Shown: piece after piece, positions 1-7,800 of the stretch
Numbering within the stretch: position 1 is the stretch's first letter
How the letters are laid out: every line of letters begins with the position of its first letter
Source: RYN-230 sp963813975
GTDB lineage: Bacteria > Actinomycetota > Actinomycetes > Streptosporangiales > Streptosporangiaceae
Assembly (NCBI GenBank): GCA_963813975.1
Contig: CAWFAP010000002.1
Location: 124,001-188,000 of the forward strand
Direction: 5' to 3'
DNA: 64,000 bases
Translations under genes and position numbers: made by a program
The notes under the pieces: generated by a model
What the model saw: only the letters and a program-made list of their open reading frames with translations
The model's database searches: none
Told to the model about the DNA's origin: nothing

Positions 1-7
1 GGGGCGC

Positions 8-307
8 ATGAACGCGTCCGATGTGTGGGTCGCCAAGGATGACGGCAGTGACATCGTCCGGGCTGCCTCGATCGTGGCGGTCGGCCGGGACTACAACGGC
101 AACGTCACCGTCCGGCTGGCCGGCGGGGAGCAATCGGCCATCACCCTCGTCGCGGTCGCCCCGCACGAGGGCCAGCACACGCCGGAGGACTTCCACCACC
201 AGCTGATCCGGGTCGTGTCGCAGCTGTCGGACGCGGCCGGGGCCGCCGTGGTCCACCCGGTGTGTGATGATCCGGACGGGTGGCACTGGGTCACCGCCCC
301 GCTGTAG
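8..307 (+). CDS. Small conserved-type hypothetical protein
   Basis: This is a 99-residue soluble protein with no signal peptide or membrane segment. The N-terminal half is a short beta-rich stretch (VWVAKDDGSDIVRAASIVAV, then NVTVRLAGG). The C-terminal half is helical and ends in a Trp/His-containing tail (GWHWVTAPL). I do not recognise the family. The start is the first ATG in the window and lacks a clear Shine-Dalgarno, so the gene could begin upstream of the window edge. Codon use, with GC-rich third positions, looks coding. The next gene on the same strand begins about 85 bp downstream. Confidence 0.6.
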   Translation: MNASDVWVAKDDGSDIVRAASIVAVGRDYNGNVTVRLAGGEQSAITLVAVAPHEGQHTPEDFHHQLIRVVSQLSDAAGAAVVHPVCDDPDGWHWVTAPL

Positions 308-392
308 GGCCCTCCCGGCGAAGCGATGCGCAGGCTCGCCCTGGGAGGTCCGCAGGCCGCATACTGGTCGTGATGAGAAACCAGCCCGCGCC

Positions 393-602
393 GTGACCCG
401 GCGCCCCGTGCCAGGAAGCCCGTTCAACAAGCCGCTGCCCCCGCCCCAGCCGGTCGAGGAGTTCGCGGCGGAGGACTTGGTGACCCATGACCGTTATGGT
501 CTCGGCCGGGTCATCAGTGCCGAGACGGACGCGGTGCTCGTCGAGTTCGGCACCGTCCAGCACCGGATCAGCGCGCCGTACGCCAAGCTGACCAAGCTCT
601 GA
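393..602 (+). CDS. Small protein with CarD/Tudor-like beta motif
   Basis: About 69 residues from a GTG start; another in-frame GTG lies 15 nt downstream and longer starts upstream give low-quality sequence. The C-terminal 45 residues hold the recognisable part: EDLVTHDRYGLGRV, then a short strand pair and the tail SPYAKLTKL. The 'THDRYGLGRV' motif resembles the first strands of CarD/TRCF RNA-polymerase-interacting modules and of the Tudor-like tail of UvrD-type helicases. The protein is far too short to be CarD. A nucleic-acid or polymerase contact role is inference only. A strong stem-loop follows the stop codon. Confidence 0.55.
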   Translation: MTRRPVPGSPFNKPLPPPQPVEEFAAEDLVTHDRYGLGRVISAETDAVLVEFGTVQHRISAPYAKLTKL

Positions 603-626
603 CTCAAGCGCCCGAACCTGGCCACC

Positions 627-652
627 GGGCGTGGCCCGAGTCGGCCACGCCC
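627..652 (+). terminator. Stem-loop terminator after the CarD-like small gene
   Basis: Perfect 10-bp inverted repeat GGGCGTGGCC / GGCCACGCCC with a 6-nt loop, 25 bp after the stop codon. There is no U-tract, as is usual for actinomycete terminators. Confidence 0.6.
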
Positions 653-703
653 TGACTCTGCCCCCCTGACCCCGGCCCGCCGGCGGCCGCCCCGGCCCAT
701 ATC

Positions 704-758
704 GCCGGTAATCTAAAACCGGCAATTTTTTTCCTGAAATTGTGATAGAATTTCGGCT
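704..758 (+). promoter_or_regulatory. AT-rich leaderless promoter with two dyads
   Basis: An AT-rich island holds two inverted repeats: GCCGGT-8-ACCGGC (704-723) and GAAATT-7-AATTTC (736-754). A -10-like TAGAAT lies at 746-751, exactly 7 nt before the ATG at 759. Transcription would therefore start at or next to the start codon, giving a leaderless mRNA. The second dyad overlaps the -10, which suggests autorepression by the winged-helix protein it precedes. Confidence 0.55.
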
Positions 759-1055
759 ATGGGCAGCTGGGGTTTCCTGAGTAATCACGGCCGCGTGCTG
801 CTCCTCCTCGCGCACGACCCGGGGATGCGGCTGCGCGACATCGCGGCCAGCCTGGGCATCACCGAGCGGAGCGCCTTCGGCATCATCACCGATCTGACCG
901 CGGCCGGCTACATCAGCAAGCGCAAGGACGGCCGCCGCAACCACTACCAGATCCAGGTCCACCAGCCCCTGCCGGAGCCCACCAGCCGCGAACGGACCGT
1001 TGGGGAGGTCCTGGCCTTGCTCGCCGGTCCGGACACCGGCCTGGACCTGGGCTAG
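759..1055 (+). CDS. Winged helix-turn-helix (MarR-like) regulator
   Basis: A 98-residue single-domain DNA-binding protein. Residues about 10-65 form a winged HTH: a first helix (NHGRVLLLLA), the HTH proper (MRLRDIAASLGITERSAFGIITDL) and a basic wing (ISKRKDGRRNHYQI). This architecture is typical of small MarR/ArsR-type regulators in Actinomycetota. No ligand or metal site is visible. The gene appears leaderless (-10 TAGAAT 7 nt upstream) and its promoter carries dyads that it may bind itself. It ends just before a 30-bp palindromic terminator. The target genes are unknown. Confidence 0.85.
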   Translation: MGSWGFLSNHGRVLLLLAHDPGMRLRDIAASLGITERSAFGIITDLTAAGYISKRKDGRRNHYQIQVHQPLPEPTSRERTVGEVLALLAGPDTGLDLG

Positions 1056-1078
1056 CCGCCCACGGAGGAAGGACACCG

Positions 1079-1108
1079 CTGAGCCCGCCCGGCGCCGGGC
1101 GGGCTCAG
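1079..1108 (+). terminator. 30-bp perfect palindrome, terminator
   Basis: Two 15-base halves (CTGAGCCCGCCCGGC and its exact complement) form an uninterrupted palindrome 23 bp after the winged-helix gene. As RNA it folds into a very stable stem with a minimal loop, suited to stopping transcription before the STAS gene. Confidence 0.65.
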
Positions 1109-1159
1109 GACACGGCAGCCATCCGGCCGCCTGTTCCGCGCTGAACGGATCGGACCCGC

Positions 1160-1546
1160 ATGACGAACTCCGCCACCACGATCCACCCCGCCCTGGATTC
1201 CGTCCGCACCGTGGACGGCGTCACCATCGCCGAGCTGGCCGGCGAACTCGACCTGGCCAGTGCCACCGTGCTGCGCGAGGAGCTCCTGCGCCTGCTCCGG
1301 CCCGGCTCCAGCCGGCTGGTCCTCGACCTGTCCCGGGTGAGCTTCTCTGACGCCAGCGGGCTCGCCGTACTGATCGGCACCGGCCGCCGGGCCCGGCTGC
1401 TGGGCGGGTTCCTGCGGCTCGCCGCGGTCTCGACGCAAGTGGACCGCGTCCTGCACCTCACCGGACTCGACCGCCACCTGCCCGTCTTCCCCACCGTCTG
1501 GGCCGCCACCACCACGCCGGGCGCCCAGCACGGCCGGGCCGCCTGA
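1160..1546 (+). CDS. STAS-domain anti-sigma factor antagonist
   Basis: A 128-residue protein that is nearly all STAS domain. The N-terminal strand (VTIAELAGELDLASA) and the hallmark loop DLSRVSFSDASGLAVLIG carry the Ser usually phosphorylated by an RsbW-type anti-sigma kinase; here it is in 'SDASGLAVL'. By family knowledge such proteins bind and titrate anti-sigma kinases in partner-switching cascades that release a stress or developmental sigma factor. No kinase or sigma gene sits beside it, so it probably acts on a partner encoded elsewhere. It stands as a single gene after a strong terminator. Confidence 0.88.
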   Translation: MTNSATTIHPALDSVRTVDGVTIAELAGELDLASATVLREELLRLLRPGSSRLVLDLSRVSFSDASGLAVLIGTGRRARLLGGFLRLAAVSTQVDRVLHLTGLDRHLPVFPTVWAATTTPGAQHGRAA

Positions 1547-1599
1547 GACGCCGGCGCCGTATCACCCGCAGGGCACGCTAGGTGCCCCGCGCCGCCCGG

Positions 1600-2406
1600 T
1601 CAGCCGCGGCGGCGCGCGACGTGCAGGATGGCTCCCCAGTGGCGGCGGACCGAGCGGTCCGGGCGGCGGGCCAGGCGGAGCCGGATCTCCCCGTAGAGCC
1701 GGTCCTGCTTCCACTGCTCCATGGCGATGTGGCCGGAGAACGTCCTGAGCAGCCCGATGTAGCTTTCCGCGTCGTAGACCTGCTCCCAGTCGAAGTGCCG
1801 GACCGCGGTCACGCTGAACAGCCCGCCCGCCTCGATCTCGGGGCTCTGGTCATACAGTTCCCCCGGGCGGGGCCAGGGGTTCTCGCCGGGGGGCAGCCCT
1901 TCGCCGATCTCGTTGTATACCTCCTGGATGCCCCGGAAGAACGGGTCGCCCCCGTCGGGGAACACGTGCAGGGCGCTCCAGAACGCCAGATGGCCCCCGG
2001 GGCGCAGGGCCTCCCAGGCCCGGCGGTAGCGGACGCCGGGATCGATCCAGTGCCAGGCGGTCGCCGAGAAGACCAGGGCGGCCTGATCGCCGGGCCGGGG
2101 CTGCCACTCCTCGAACCGTTCCCCGATGACCTCCGCGTCCAGCCCGGCCAGGTTACGGCGCGCAACGGCGGCCAGGGCCGGGCCGGGCTCGAGGGCGGTG
2201 ATGCGGAACCCGTGCCGGGCCAGGGGGAGGGTGGCCTTGCCGGTCCCGCAGCCCACTTCGAGCAGGTGGTCGCCGGGAACCAGGCCGGCGATGGCGATCA
2301 GCTCGTCGAAGAGTTCCCGGGGATAGTCCGGGCGGGCACGGTCGTAGCCCCCCGCCGCCCGGTTGAACGTCTCCCGCAGCCGCTCGCGGTCCTCGTCCGC
2401 CATCAT
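1600..2406 (-). CDS. SAM-dependent methyltransferase (class I)
   Basis: A 268-residue class I methyltransferase. The start is one of two adjacent ATGs (MMADEDRERL). Motif I is LLEVGCGTGKATLPLA at about residue 45, followed by an acidic residue after the second strand (ITALEPGPAL). Motif post-I/II is seen as FSATAWHWIDPGVRY and motif III as EALRPGGHLAFW. The N-terminal segment FNRAAGGYDRARPDYP is typical of the Methyltransf_11/25 group that includes uncharacterised small-molecule methyltransferases. The substrate cannot be read from sequence. It is divergently transcribed from another methyltransferase across only 18 bp. Confidence 0.85.
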   Translation of the reverse strand: MMADEDRERLRETFNRAAGGYDRARPDYPRELFDELIAIAGLVPGDHLLEVGCGTGKATLPLARHGFRITALEPGPALAAVARRNLAGLDAEVIGERFEEWQPRPGDQAALVFSATAWHWIDPGVRYRRAWEALRPGGHLAFWSALHVFPDGGDPFFRGIQEVYNEIGEGLPPGENPWPRPGELYDQSPEIEAGGLFSVTAVRHFDWEQVYDAESYIGLLRTFSGHIAMEQWKQDRLYGEIRLRLARRPDRSVRRHWGAILHVARRRG

Positions 2407-2424
2407 GGCCCTAGTCTGGTGCCC
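2407..2424. promoter_or_regulatory. Shared bidirectional promoter between two methyltransferases
   Basis: The whole intergenic space is 18 bp. On the plus strand TAGTCT (2412-2417) lies 7 nt before the ATG at 2425. On the minus strand the overlapping CAGACT (2418-2413) lies 6 nt before the ATG at 2406. One near-symmetric hexamer can thus serve as -10 for both genes, with both transcripts leaderless. The corresponding -35 regions would lie inside the opposite gene. Confidence 0.55.
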
Positions 2425-3216
2425 ATGCCCAGCGCGAGCTACGACGATCCGCGGCTGGCGGCCCTGTACGACGCGCTGAACCCGCCTGGCGCTGCCGAGG
2501 CGCTCTACCTCAGCCTGCCTGGCGCGGAACCGGCCCGCATCCTGGACATGGGCTGCGGGACGGGGTGGCTCGCCTGCGAGCTCGCCGCCCGGGGGCATCA
2601 CGTAACGGGGGCCGACCCGGCAGCGGCGATGCTGGCCGTGGCCCGCGCCCGGCCCGGCGGCGACCGGGTGCGCTGGGTCCAGGCCGACGCCGCGAGCCTG
2701 GACACCCGCGCTCGTTTCGACCTGATCATCATGACCGGGCACGTGTTCCAACTGCTGCTGGACGACCGTGACGTCCGGGCGGCGCTGCAGGCCCTGAGAC
2801 GGCATCTGGCCCCGGGAGGCCGGATCGCGTTCGAGACCCGGAACCCGGCCGCGCGCGAATGGCAGGACTGGAACCCGCGGGACACCCGGCAGCGGGTGGA
2901 AGCGGCCGGCCTCGTGGCCGACGTGCACTACGACATCAGCGCGGTGGCCGGGGAGCTGATCACCTACGAGACCTGCTTCCGTTTCACGGGCGCCGGGGGA
3001 GGCCCCGCGCCGGCCGGCGAGGCGCCGGACGGGACCGTGGTGGTCCCGGACACGCTCCGCTTCATGGGCCAGCCCGGGGTCGCCGCGTTCCTCGCGGAGG
3101 CCGGCCTCACGCGGGTCACCTGGTACGGCGAGTGGGACGGCTCGCCGTACACGCCGGCCAGCCCCGAGATCATCGCGATCGCCGCCGGGGACCGGCCGGG
3201 CACCGGGGACGGATGA
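2425..3216 (+). CDS. SAM-dependent methyltransferase (class I)
   Basis: A 263-residue protein with motif I ARILDMGCGTGWLACELA at about residue 38, the acidic SAM-ribose residue in HVTGADPAAAML, motif II-like FDLIIMTGHVFQLLL and motif III RHLAPGGRIAFETRNP. The C-terminal half (WQDWNPRDTRQRVE onward) is a beta-rich cap like that of the Methyltransf_25 family. It is not closely similar to its divergent neighbour, so the pair is not a simple duplication. The substrate is unknown. It ends 2 bp from the stop of the convergent acyl-CoA synthetase gene. Confidence 0.85.
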   Translation: MPSASYDDPRLAALYDALNPPGAAEALYLSLPGAEPARILDMGCGTGWLACELAARGHHVTGADPAAAMLAVARARPGGDRVRWVQADAASLDTRARFDLIIMTGHVFQLLLDDRDVRAALQALRRHLAPGGRIAFETRNPAAREWQDWNPRDTRQRVEAAGLVADVHYDISAVAGELITYETCFRFTGAGGGPAPAGEAPDGTVVVPDTLRFMGQPGVAAFLAEAGLTRVTWYGEWDGSPYTPASPEIIAIAAGDRPGTGDG

Positions 3217-3218
3217 CG

Positions 3219-4775
3219 CTAGCGGCCGTCGCCAGGGGCCGGGCCGAGCAGCCGGGACCTGACCTCGTTCTTGAGTACCTTGCCGACCCGGGAGCGCGGC
3301 AGGTCGGGCCAGACCTCGACGTGCTTGGGTGCCTTGACCCCGCCCAGGCGCTCCTTGACGAACGCGCGGAGATCATCGGCCGGGACGTCCTGCCCGGGAT
3401 GGGCCTGGACGACGGCGGTGACCCGCTCCCCCCACTTGTCGTCCGGCAGCCCGACGACCGCGCAGTCCAGCACCCCTGGATGGGCCATGAGAGCCTGCTC
3501 CACCTCGGCGGAGTAGACGTTGAACCCGCCAGTGATGATCATGTCTTTGGCCCGGTCCACGATGTAGAGGTAGTTGTCGCTGTCGAGGTAGCCGATGTCG
3601 CCGGTGTGATGCCAGCCGTGCCGTCCGGCGTCGGCGGAGGCCACCGGGTCCTTGTAGTAGCCGGCCATCACCAGCGGGCCGCGCACGACGATCTCGCCGC
3701 GCTGGCCCTCGGGTAGCAGCCGGCCCTGGTCATCCATGATGGCCACGGTGACCAGCGGCCCGGGACGGCCCGCGGACGCGAGGCGGTCGGTGGCCAGCGT
3801 GCCATCCGGGCGGAAATGATCTTTCGGTGCCAGGCTGGAGATCATCATCGGCGCCTCGGTCTGCCCGAACAACTGGCCCAGGACCGGGCCGAGAACGCGG
3901 ATGGCCTGCTCCAGGCGCGTCGCCGACATGGGTGCCGCGCCGTACCACAGGCATTGCAGCGAGCCCAGGTCGGCCGCGGCCAGCCCGGGCTGGTCGAGCA
4001 GCAGGTAGACCAGGGTGGGCGGCAGGAATGCGTGCGTCACCTGATGCCGGCCGATCAGCGCGAGGAACTCCGCCAGGTCCGGCGCGGGCATGATGACGAT
4101 CTCCCCGCCGAGGGCCATGACCGGGAAGCAGAGCACGCCGGCCGCATGGGTGAGCGGAGCCAGGGCCAGGTAGACGGGCCGCCCCTCAAAGGGGTAGCCC
4201 ATGAGAGTCAGGGCCGTCATCGTCTCGATGTTGTGGCCGGTGAGCAGGACACCCTTGGGCTGGCCGGTGGTGCCGCCGGTGCCGGCGATCATCGCGATGT
4301 CGTCGACGGGATCGGCCTGCCAGGGCTGGCCGGGCAGCCCATCGACCCAGTCGTCGAACGCGATGGCCCCGGCTGCGCCCGCGTCCTGGCCGAGGCAGAC
4401 CAGCATGGTCACGTTCGGCAGTTCCGGGGTGATCCGCGCGACCAGCGGGGCGAAACTCTCCTGGAAGATCAGGCCCGCGCAGTCGAAGAGGTCCAGGAGG
4501 GCGCGGTTCTCCGCCGCCTCGTTGCGCGGATTGACCGGGCACCACACCGCCCCGGCCCGGGCGATGCCGAACACGCAGGAGAACGCGACGGGGTCGTTGC
4601 CGGACAGCACCGCCACCTTGTCGCCGGGCTGGATACCGGACCGGGCCAGCGCCTGCCCGATCACCCAGGACAGCCGCTGGACCTCGGCGTAACTGCGGCT
4701 GTGGCCGGCCATGGTCAGGCATGGTGCGGCCGGGCCGAGCGAGGCTCCCTTGTCCAGGAAGCCAGTCAGCCGCAT
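3219..4775 (-). CDS. Acyl-CoA synthetase (FadD-type, ANL superfamily)
   Basis: A 518-residue adenylate-forming ligase of normal length. The ATP-binding P-loop is TGGTTGQPKG at about residue 165. Further hallmarks are WYGAAPMS, FGQTEAP, HTGDIGYLD and DRAKDMIITGG at the hinge, and the C-terminal catalytic-lysine region PRSRVGKVLKNEV. It should activate a carboxylic acid to acyl-AMP and then acyl-CoA; chain length cannot be inferred. It is the last gene of a minus-strand operon behind an SDR and a saccharopine-dehydrogenase-like gene, 16 bp from the latter. The operon is probably controlled by the divergent TetR protein. Confidence 0.92.
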   Translation of the reverse strand: MRLTGFLDKGASLGPAAPCLTMAGHSRSYAEVQRLSWVIGQALARSGIQPGDKVAVLSGNDPVAFSCVFGIARAGAVWCPVNPRNEAAENRALLDLFDCAGLIFQESFAPLVARITPELPNVTMLVCLGQDAGAAGAIAFDDWVDGLPGQPWQADPVDDIAMIAGTGGTTGQPKGVLLTGHNIETMTALTLMGYPFEGRPVYLALAPLTHAAGVLCFPVMALGGEIVIMPAPDLAEFLALIGRHQVTHAFLPPTLVYLLLDQPGLAAADLGSLQCLWYGAAPMSATRLEQAIRVLGPVLGQLFGQTEAPMMISSLAPKDHFRPDGTLATDRLASAGRPGPLVTVAIMDDQGRLLPEGQRGEIVVRGPLVMAGYYKDPVASADAGRHGWHHTGDIGYLDSDNYLYIVDRAKDMIITGGFNVYSAEVEQALMAHPGVLDCAVVGLPDDKWGERVTAVVQAHPGQDVPADDLRAFVKERLGGVKAPKHVEVWPDLPRSRVGKVLKNEVRSRLLGPAPGDGR

Positions 4776-4791
4776 GGCCAGTACCGCCTCA

Positions 4792-5919
4792 TCAGTGCTG
4801 GACGGTGAGGACGGGCTCCATGACCAGGCCGAAGCCGCGCAGCATGCCCAGCAGTTCGCGGTGGCCGAACGCCTGGCAGCCGGACGCGAAGCCGGCCCGG
4901 CGGGGCGGCTGCTGGAGCAGTGAGTACGCGGCGTAGGCCTGCAGTGCGCCGGTCTGCTTGTAGTTGCAGTTGCCGTGCAGCACGCAGTGCGCGCGGCCGA
5001 GCGGGCCGGAGGCATACACCGAGTCCAGCGAGGTGTTGATCCGCGGGTTCTCCCGCGGCGGCATCTGGTTCATCACCGCGGCGGCCTGCTCGGACAGGGC
5101 GGTGTACTTGTCGGCGTCGGACAGGTCCTTGATCTGCTCCAGCGCGCCCGCCACGATCTGCGGGACGCCCATCATGAGCGCGCGGTTGAAGACGCCGCCG
5201 AGGACCTTGACGTTCGCGACCCGCGGGTCGCGGCGGAACCAGACCGGGTGCGAGGTGCCGCCCCACGGCAGGGCCAGCCCGGTCTCGTGCTGGCCGGGCA
5301 CCACGACGGTGTAGAGCCCGGCGTCGGGCGGCCATTCCACGTACTCGTTCTGCTCGAGGTAGTAGGCCTTGGCCAGGGCCGCATTGACCAGGATCGTCCG
5401 CGTCGAGGCGATGGTGGGCAGGCCCTTCCAGAAGACCTCGATGTCCAGCGTGTCCAGGCCCGGCCGCTCGAGGCACATACCGGCCGCGATCTCGCCGGTG
5501 GTGTACATCTGCGCGACCCCGGGCGCCAGCAGCAGCCCGCGCTCGGCCATCTGCTCGCCGTAGGTCTCATCGCAGGTGATCAGCCAGTCCTGCTCGCCGG
5601 TGGTGTCGAGGTAGTGGCAGCCGGCCGCCAGGCAGGCCTCGACCACCTCACCGCCGTGCCGGGCGAACGGCCCGACCGTGTTGAGCACGACCTTCGCGCC
5701 GGTCAGCAGCTCGGTCAGCGGCCCGACGGCGTGCTCGACCTCGATCACTTCGTGCGGCACGGTGCCGATGCCGGGGACCCGGTCCAGGGCCTCGGAGATG
5801 CGGGCCTTGTCCCGCCCGGCCGCCACGAAGGGGACGTTGAACTCGCGCAGGTACTCGCAGATCAGCTGCCCGGTGTACCCGGACGCTCCGTAGACGACGA
5901 CGGGCTTGTCCGTGCTCAT
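4792..5919 (-). CDS. Saccharopine dehydrogenase-like NAD(P)-binding protein
   Basis: A 375-residue protein opening with a Rossmann fingerprint, VVVYGASGYTGQLICEYL. It then has the family features LNTVGPFARHGGEVVEAC and YLDTTGEQDW, typical of saccharopine-dehydrogenase-like oxidoreductases, a group that includes trans-acting enoyl reductases of lipid synthesis. The C-terminal two thirds differ from lysine-pathway enzymes, so a role in lysine metabolism is unlikely. Its position between an SDR and an acyl-CoA synthetase suggests reduction of an acyl or polyketide-like intermediate; that is inference. It lies in the middle of the minus-strand operon. Confidence 0.75.
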   Translation of the reverse strand: MSTDKPVVVYGASGYTGQLICEYLREFNVPFVAAGRDKARISEALDRVPGIGTVPHEVIEVEHAVGPLTELLTGAKVVLNTVGPFARHGGEVVEACLAAGCHYLDTTGEQDWLITCDETYGEQMAERGLLLAPGVAQMYTTGEIAAGMCLERPGLDTLDIEVFWKGLPTIASTRTILVNAALAKAYYLEQNEYVEWPPDAGLYTVVVPGQHETGLALPWGGTSHPVWFRRDPRVANVKVLGGVFNRALMMGVPQIVAGALEQIKDLSDADKYTALSEQAAAVMNQMPPRENPRINTSLDSVYASGPLGRAHCVLHGNCNYKQTGALQAYAAYSLLQQPPRRAGFASGCQAFGHRELLGMLRGFGLVMEPVLTVQH

Positions 5920-5965
5920 GAGTGCGCCTTTCGCTGGAAGTCAGCTGGAAGCCGGAAGGACCCGG

Positions 5966-6769
5966 TCACATGCCCATGCCGCCGTCGACCGGCAGCCCCG
6001 CCCCGGTGATGAACCGCGCGCCGTCGGAGGCCAGGAACACGACCGCGTCCGCCATGTCCGGCACCTCCCCGAGCCGGCCGAGCGGGGTCTGCTCGACGAC
6101 CGCGCCGACCGCATGCTGCGCGCTGGGATACAGGCCGAGCGTTTCCATGTCCGCCGCGAGCTGCAGGCCCATCTCCGTCGCCACCAGGCCCGGGTACACG
6201 CAGTTCACCCGGACGCCGTAGCCGAGCTTGCCCGACTCCATGGCCGCGACCCGGGTGAGCCGGTCGACGGCCGACTTGGTGGCGGAGTACCCGGCGATAC
6301 CGGGAAAGGCGATGGTGGCCGCGACCGAGGCCACGTTGATCACGGCGCCGCCCTGCCCCGCCGGGCCGCCGGGGCGCATGGCCCGGAACGCGTGCTTGAG
6401 GCCCAGGGCCGTGCCCAGCACGTTGACCTCGAGCATGCGCCGGAGGTCCGTGGCCTCGATGTCGATGATCAGGCTGGAGATCTCCACCCCGGCGTTGTTG
6501 ACCAGGATGTCCAGGCCGCCGAGGGCGCTGATGGCCTGCGTCATGGCCTGGTCCCAGCTCGCCTCGCTGGTCACGTCCAGCGGCACGAACTCGCAGATCG
6601 CGCCGGACTGGCACAGCGCGTCGGCGGTCTTCTTGCCCAGATCCTCCTGGACGTCGGCGATGACGACGGCCGCCCCGGCCCGGGCCAGGGCTTCAGCCAT
6701 GCCGTGACCAAGCCCGCGGGCCCCGCCGGTGACCAGTGCCTTCCGCCCCGTCAGCTCGTACACGCTCAT
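5966..6769 (-). CDS. Short-chain dehydrogenase/reductase (SDR)
   Basis: A 267-residue classical SDR. It has the cofactor motif TGGARGLGHG at about residue 14, LDILVNNAGVE at about 90, the catalytic Ser in INVASVAA, the YSATK catalytic Tyr-Lys pair at about 162-166 and a C-terminal ITGAGLPVDGGMGM. An Asp after the second strand (VVIADVQED) suggests NAD(H) preference. It is the promoter-proximal gene of the operon that continues into the saccharopine-dehydrogenase-like and acyl-CoA synthetase genes, with a 46-bp gap to the former. Oxidation of a hydroxy-acyl or alcohol substrate is likely but unspecified. Confidence 0.9.
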   Translation of the reverse strand: MSVYELTGRKALVTGGARGLGHGMAEALARAGAAVVIADVQEDLGKKTADALCQSGAICEFVPLDVTSEASWDQAMTQAISALGGLDILVNNAGVEISSLIIDIEATDLRRMLEVNVLGTALGLKHAFRAMRPGGPAGQGGAVINVASVAATIAFPGIAGYSATKSAVDRLTRVAAMESGKLGYGVRVNCVYPGLVATEMGLQLAADMETLGLYPSAQHAVGAVVEQTPLGRLGEVPDMADAVVFLASDGARFITGAGLPVDGGMGM

Positions 6770-6859
6770 CAGGCACCTCTTCCCGGGACCGCCATGGGCC
6801 CGTATCCCCGCCCGCCAGGCTGCGGATCATGTGGACGTGAGACTTAGCCTGGACGCGTA

Positions 6860-6921
6860 TCTTGACAACTGTCAAGAGATACTTATACGACCGTCCAGAG
6901 AATTCTGGTCACCTGTCAAGA
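6860..6921. promoter_or_regulatory. Twin TetR-type operators and divergent promoters
   Basis: A perfect dyad TCTTGACA-AC-TGTCAAGA (6860-6877) is followed 44 bp later, centre to centre, by a second copy TCTGGTCA-CC-TGTCAAGA (6904-6921) with two mismatches in one arm. The first dyad contains TTGACA (6862-6867), which with TATACG at 6884-6889 forms a plus-strand promoter. TATAAG on the minus strand (6887-6882) could serve the SDR operon. The sites sit between the SDR operon and the divergent TetR gene, so autoregulation plus operon control is likely. Confidence 0.65.
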
Positions 6922-6992
6922 TCGCGACGAAGCGTGCCGGGTAGACTTGGCCCCCAGTTCGCGGGGCACGCGGAGCTGATTGGACCCTGACC

Positions 6993-7724
6993 GTGACCGA
7001 GGTAGCCCAGGTAGTGACCGATACAGCCCAGGCCGATTCAGCCCAGGCCGAGACTGCGCGGGCCGAGACTGCGCGGGCCGGGACAGCGCCGGCCGAGACA
7101 GCCGCGCGGAACCGCGACCGGGTCGCGCGCCGGCAGCTGGACAAGTTCGCCGAACGGCGCGCCCAGCTGGCCGCGGCCGCGCTGCAGACCCTGGCCGAGC
7201 AGGGCTACGCGCGGACCAGCCTGCGCGACATCGCGCAGAACTCGGAGTTCTCCCACGGGGTGCTGCACTACTACTTCAGCGACAAGACCGAGCTGATCAC
7301 CTACTGCGTACGGCAGTACAAGGCCGAATGCGTGACCCGGTACGACAACATCGTCGCCACCGCCACGTCCGCCAGCGAGCTCAGGCAGGGGTTCGGTGCG
7401 GCCATGGCGGCCACCCTGGTGGAGGAGGCCACGCTGCACCGGCTCTGGTACGACCTGCGGAACCAGAGCCTGTTCGACGACTCCTACCGCCCCGACGTGG
7501 CCGAGATCGACGACAGCCTCGAGCGCATGATCTGGCGCATCGTCAGCAAGTTCGCCGACCTGGCCGGGACCCCGCTGGCCGTGTCGTCCGGGGCCGCCTA
7601 CGGCGTCTTCGACGGACTCTTCCAGCAGGCGCTGACCAGGCACCTGGCCGGCCGGGCTGAGGCGGTCCGGGACCTCGACGAGAACGTCCAGCGCGTCCTG
7701 GACGCACTGACCGTCCGCAGCTGA
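6993..7724 (+). CDS. TetR-family transcriptional regulator
   Basis: A 243-residue protein with a GTG start. Residues about 11-37 are an Ala/Glu-rich repeat encoded by a 15-bp minisatellite. The TetR HTH follows at about 55-105: LAAAALQTLAEQGYARTSLRDIAQ, then SHGVLHYYFSDKTELI. The C-terminal ligand-binding domain (about 110-235) is alpha-helical, as expected. It is divergent from the SDR/acyl-CoA synthetase operon, with two matching dyads in between, so it probably represses that operon and itself. The inducer is probably an acyl-CoA or related acid (inference). The repeat-encoded N-terminus is unusual for TetR proteins; translation might begin at a later codon. Confidence 0.88.
   Translation: MTEVAQVVTDTAQADSAQAETARAETARAGTAPAETAARNRDRVARRQLDKFAERRAQLAAAALQTLAEQGYARTSLRDIAQNSEFSHGVLHYYFSDKTELITYCVRQYKAECVTRYDNIVATATSASELRQGFGAAMAATLVEEATLHRLWYDLRNQSLFDDSYRPDVAEIDDSLERMIWRIVSKFADLAGTPLAVSSGAAYGVFDGLFQQALTRHLAGRAEAVRDLDENVQRVLDALTVRS
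7024..7098 (+). repeat. 15-bp x5 in-frame minisatellite in tetR
   Basis: Five tandem 15-bp units, consensus CAGCCCAGGCCGAGA with drift, encode AQADS-AQAET-ARAET-ARAGT-APAET at the N-terminus of the TetR protein. The unit length keeps frame, so copy-number change would vary the tail length without disrupting the HTH. Confidence 0.85.
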
Positions 7725-7765
7725 GCTGGCCGTCCGCAACGCAACGCACCGGGCTGGCGCGGGCG

Positions 7766-7800
7766 TTGACGGGCCGCCAGCACCCAGGCAGACTCGGCGC
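7766..7800 (+). promoter_or_regulatory. Leaderless sigma-70-type promoter for the YCII gene
   Basis: TTGACG (7766-7771), a 17-bp spacer, CAGACT (7789-7794), then 6 nt to the GTG start. Spacing fits a housekeeping promoter whose transcript begins at the start codon. Confidence 0.55.

Noticed and set aside
1582..2424. N-terminal extension of the second methyltransferase through the first one on the opposite strand
   Set aside because: The extension is antisense to a real methyltransferase; the ATG at 2425 directly precedes the conserved domain and has a -10 hexamer at leaderless distance.
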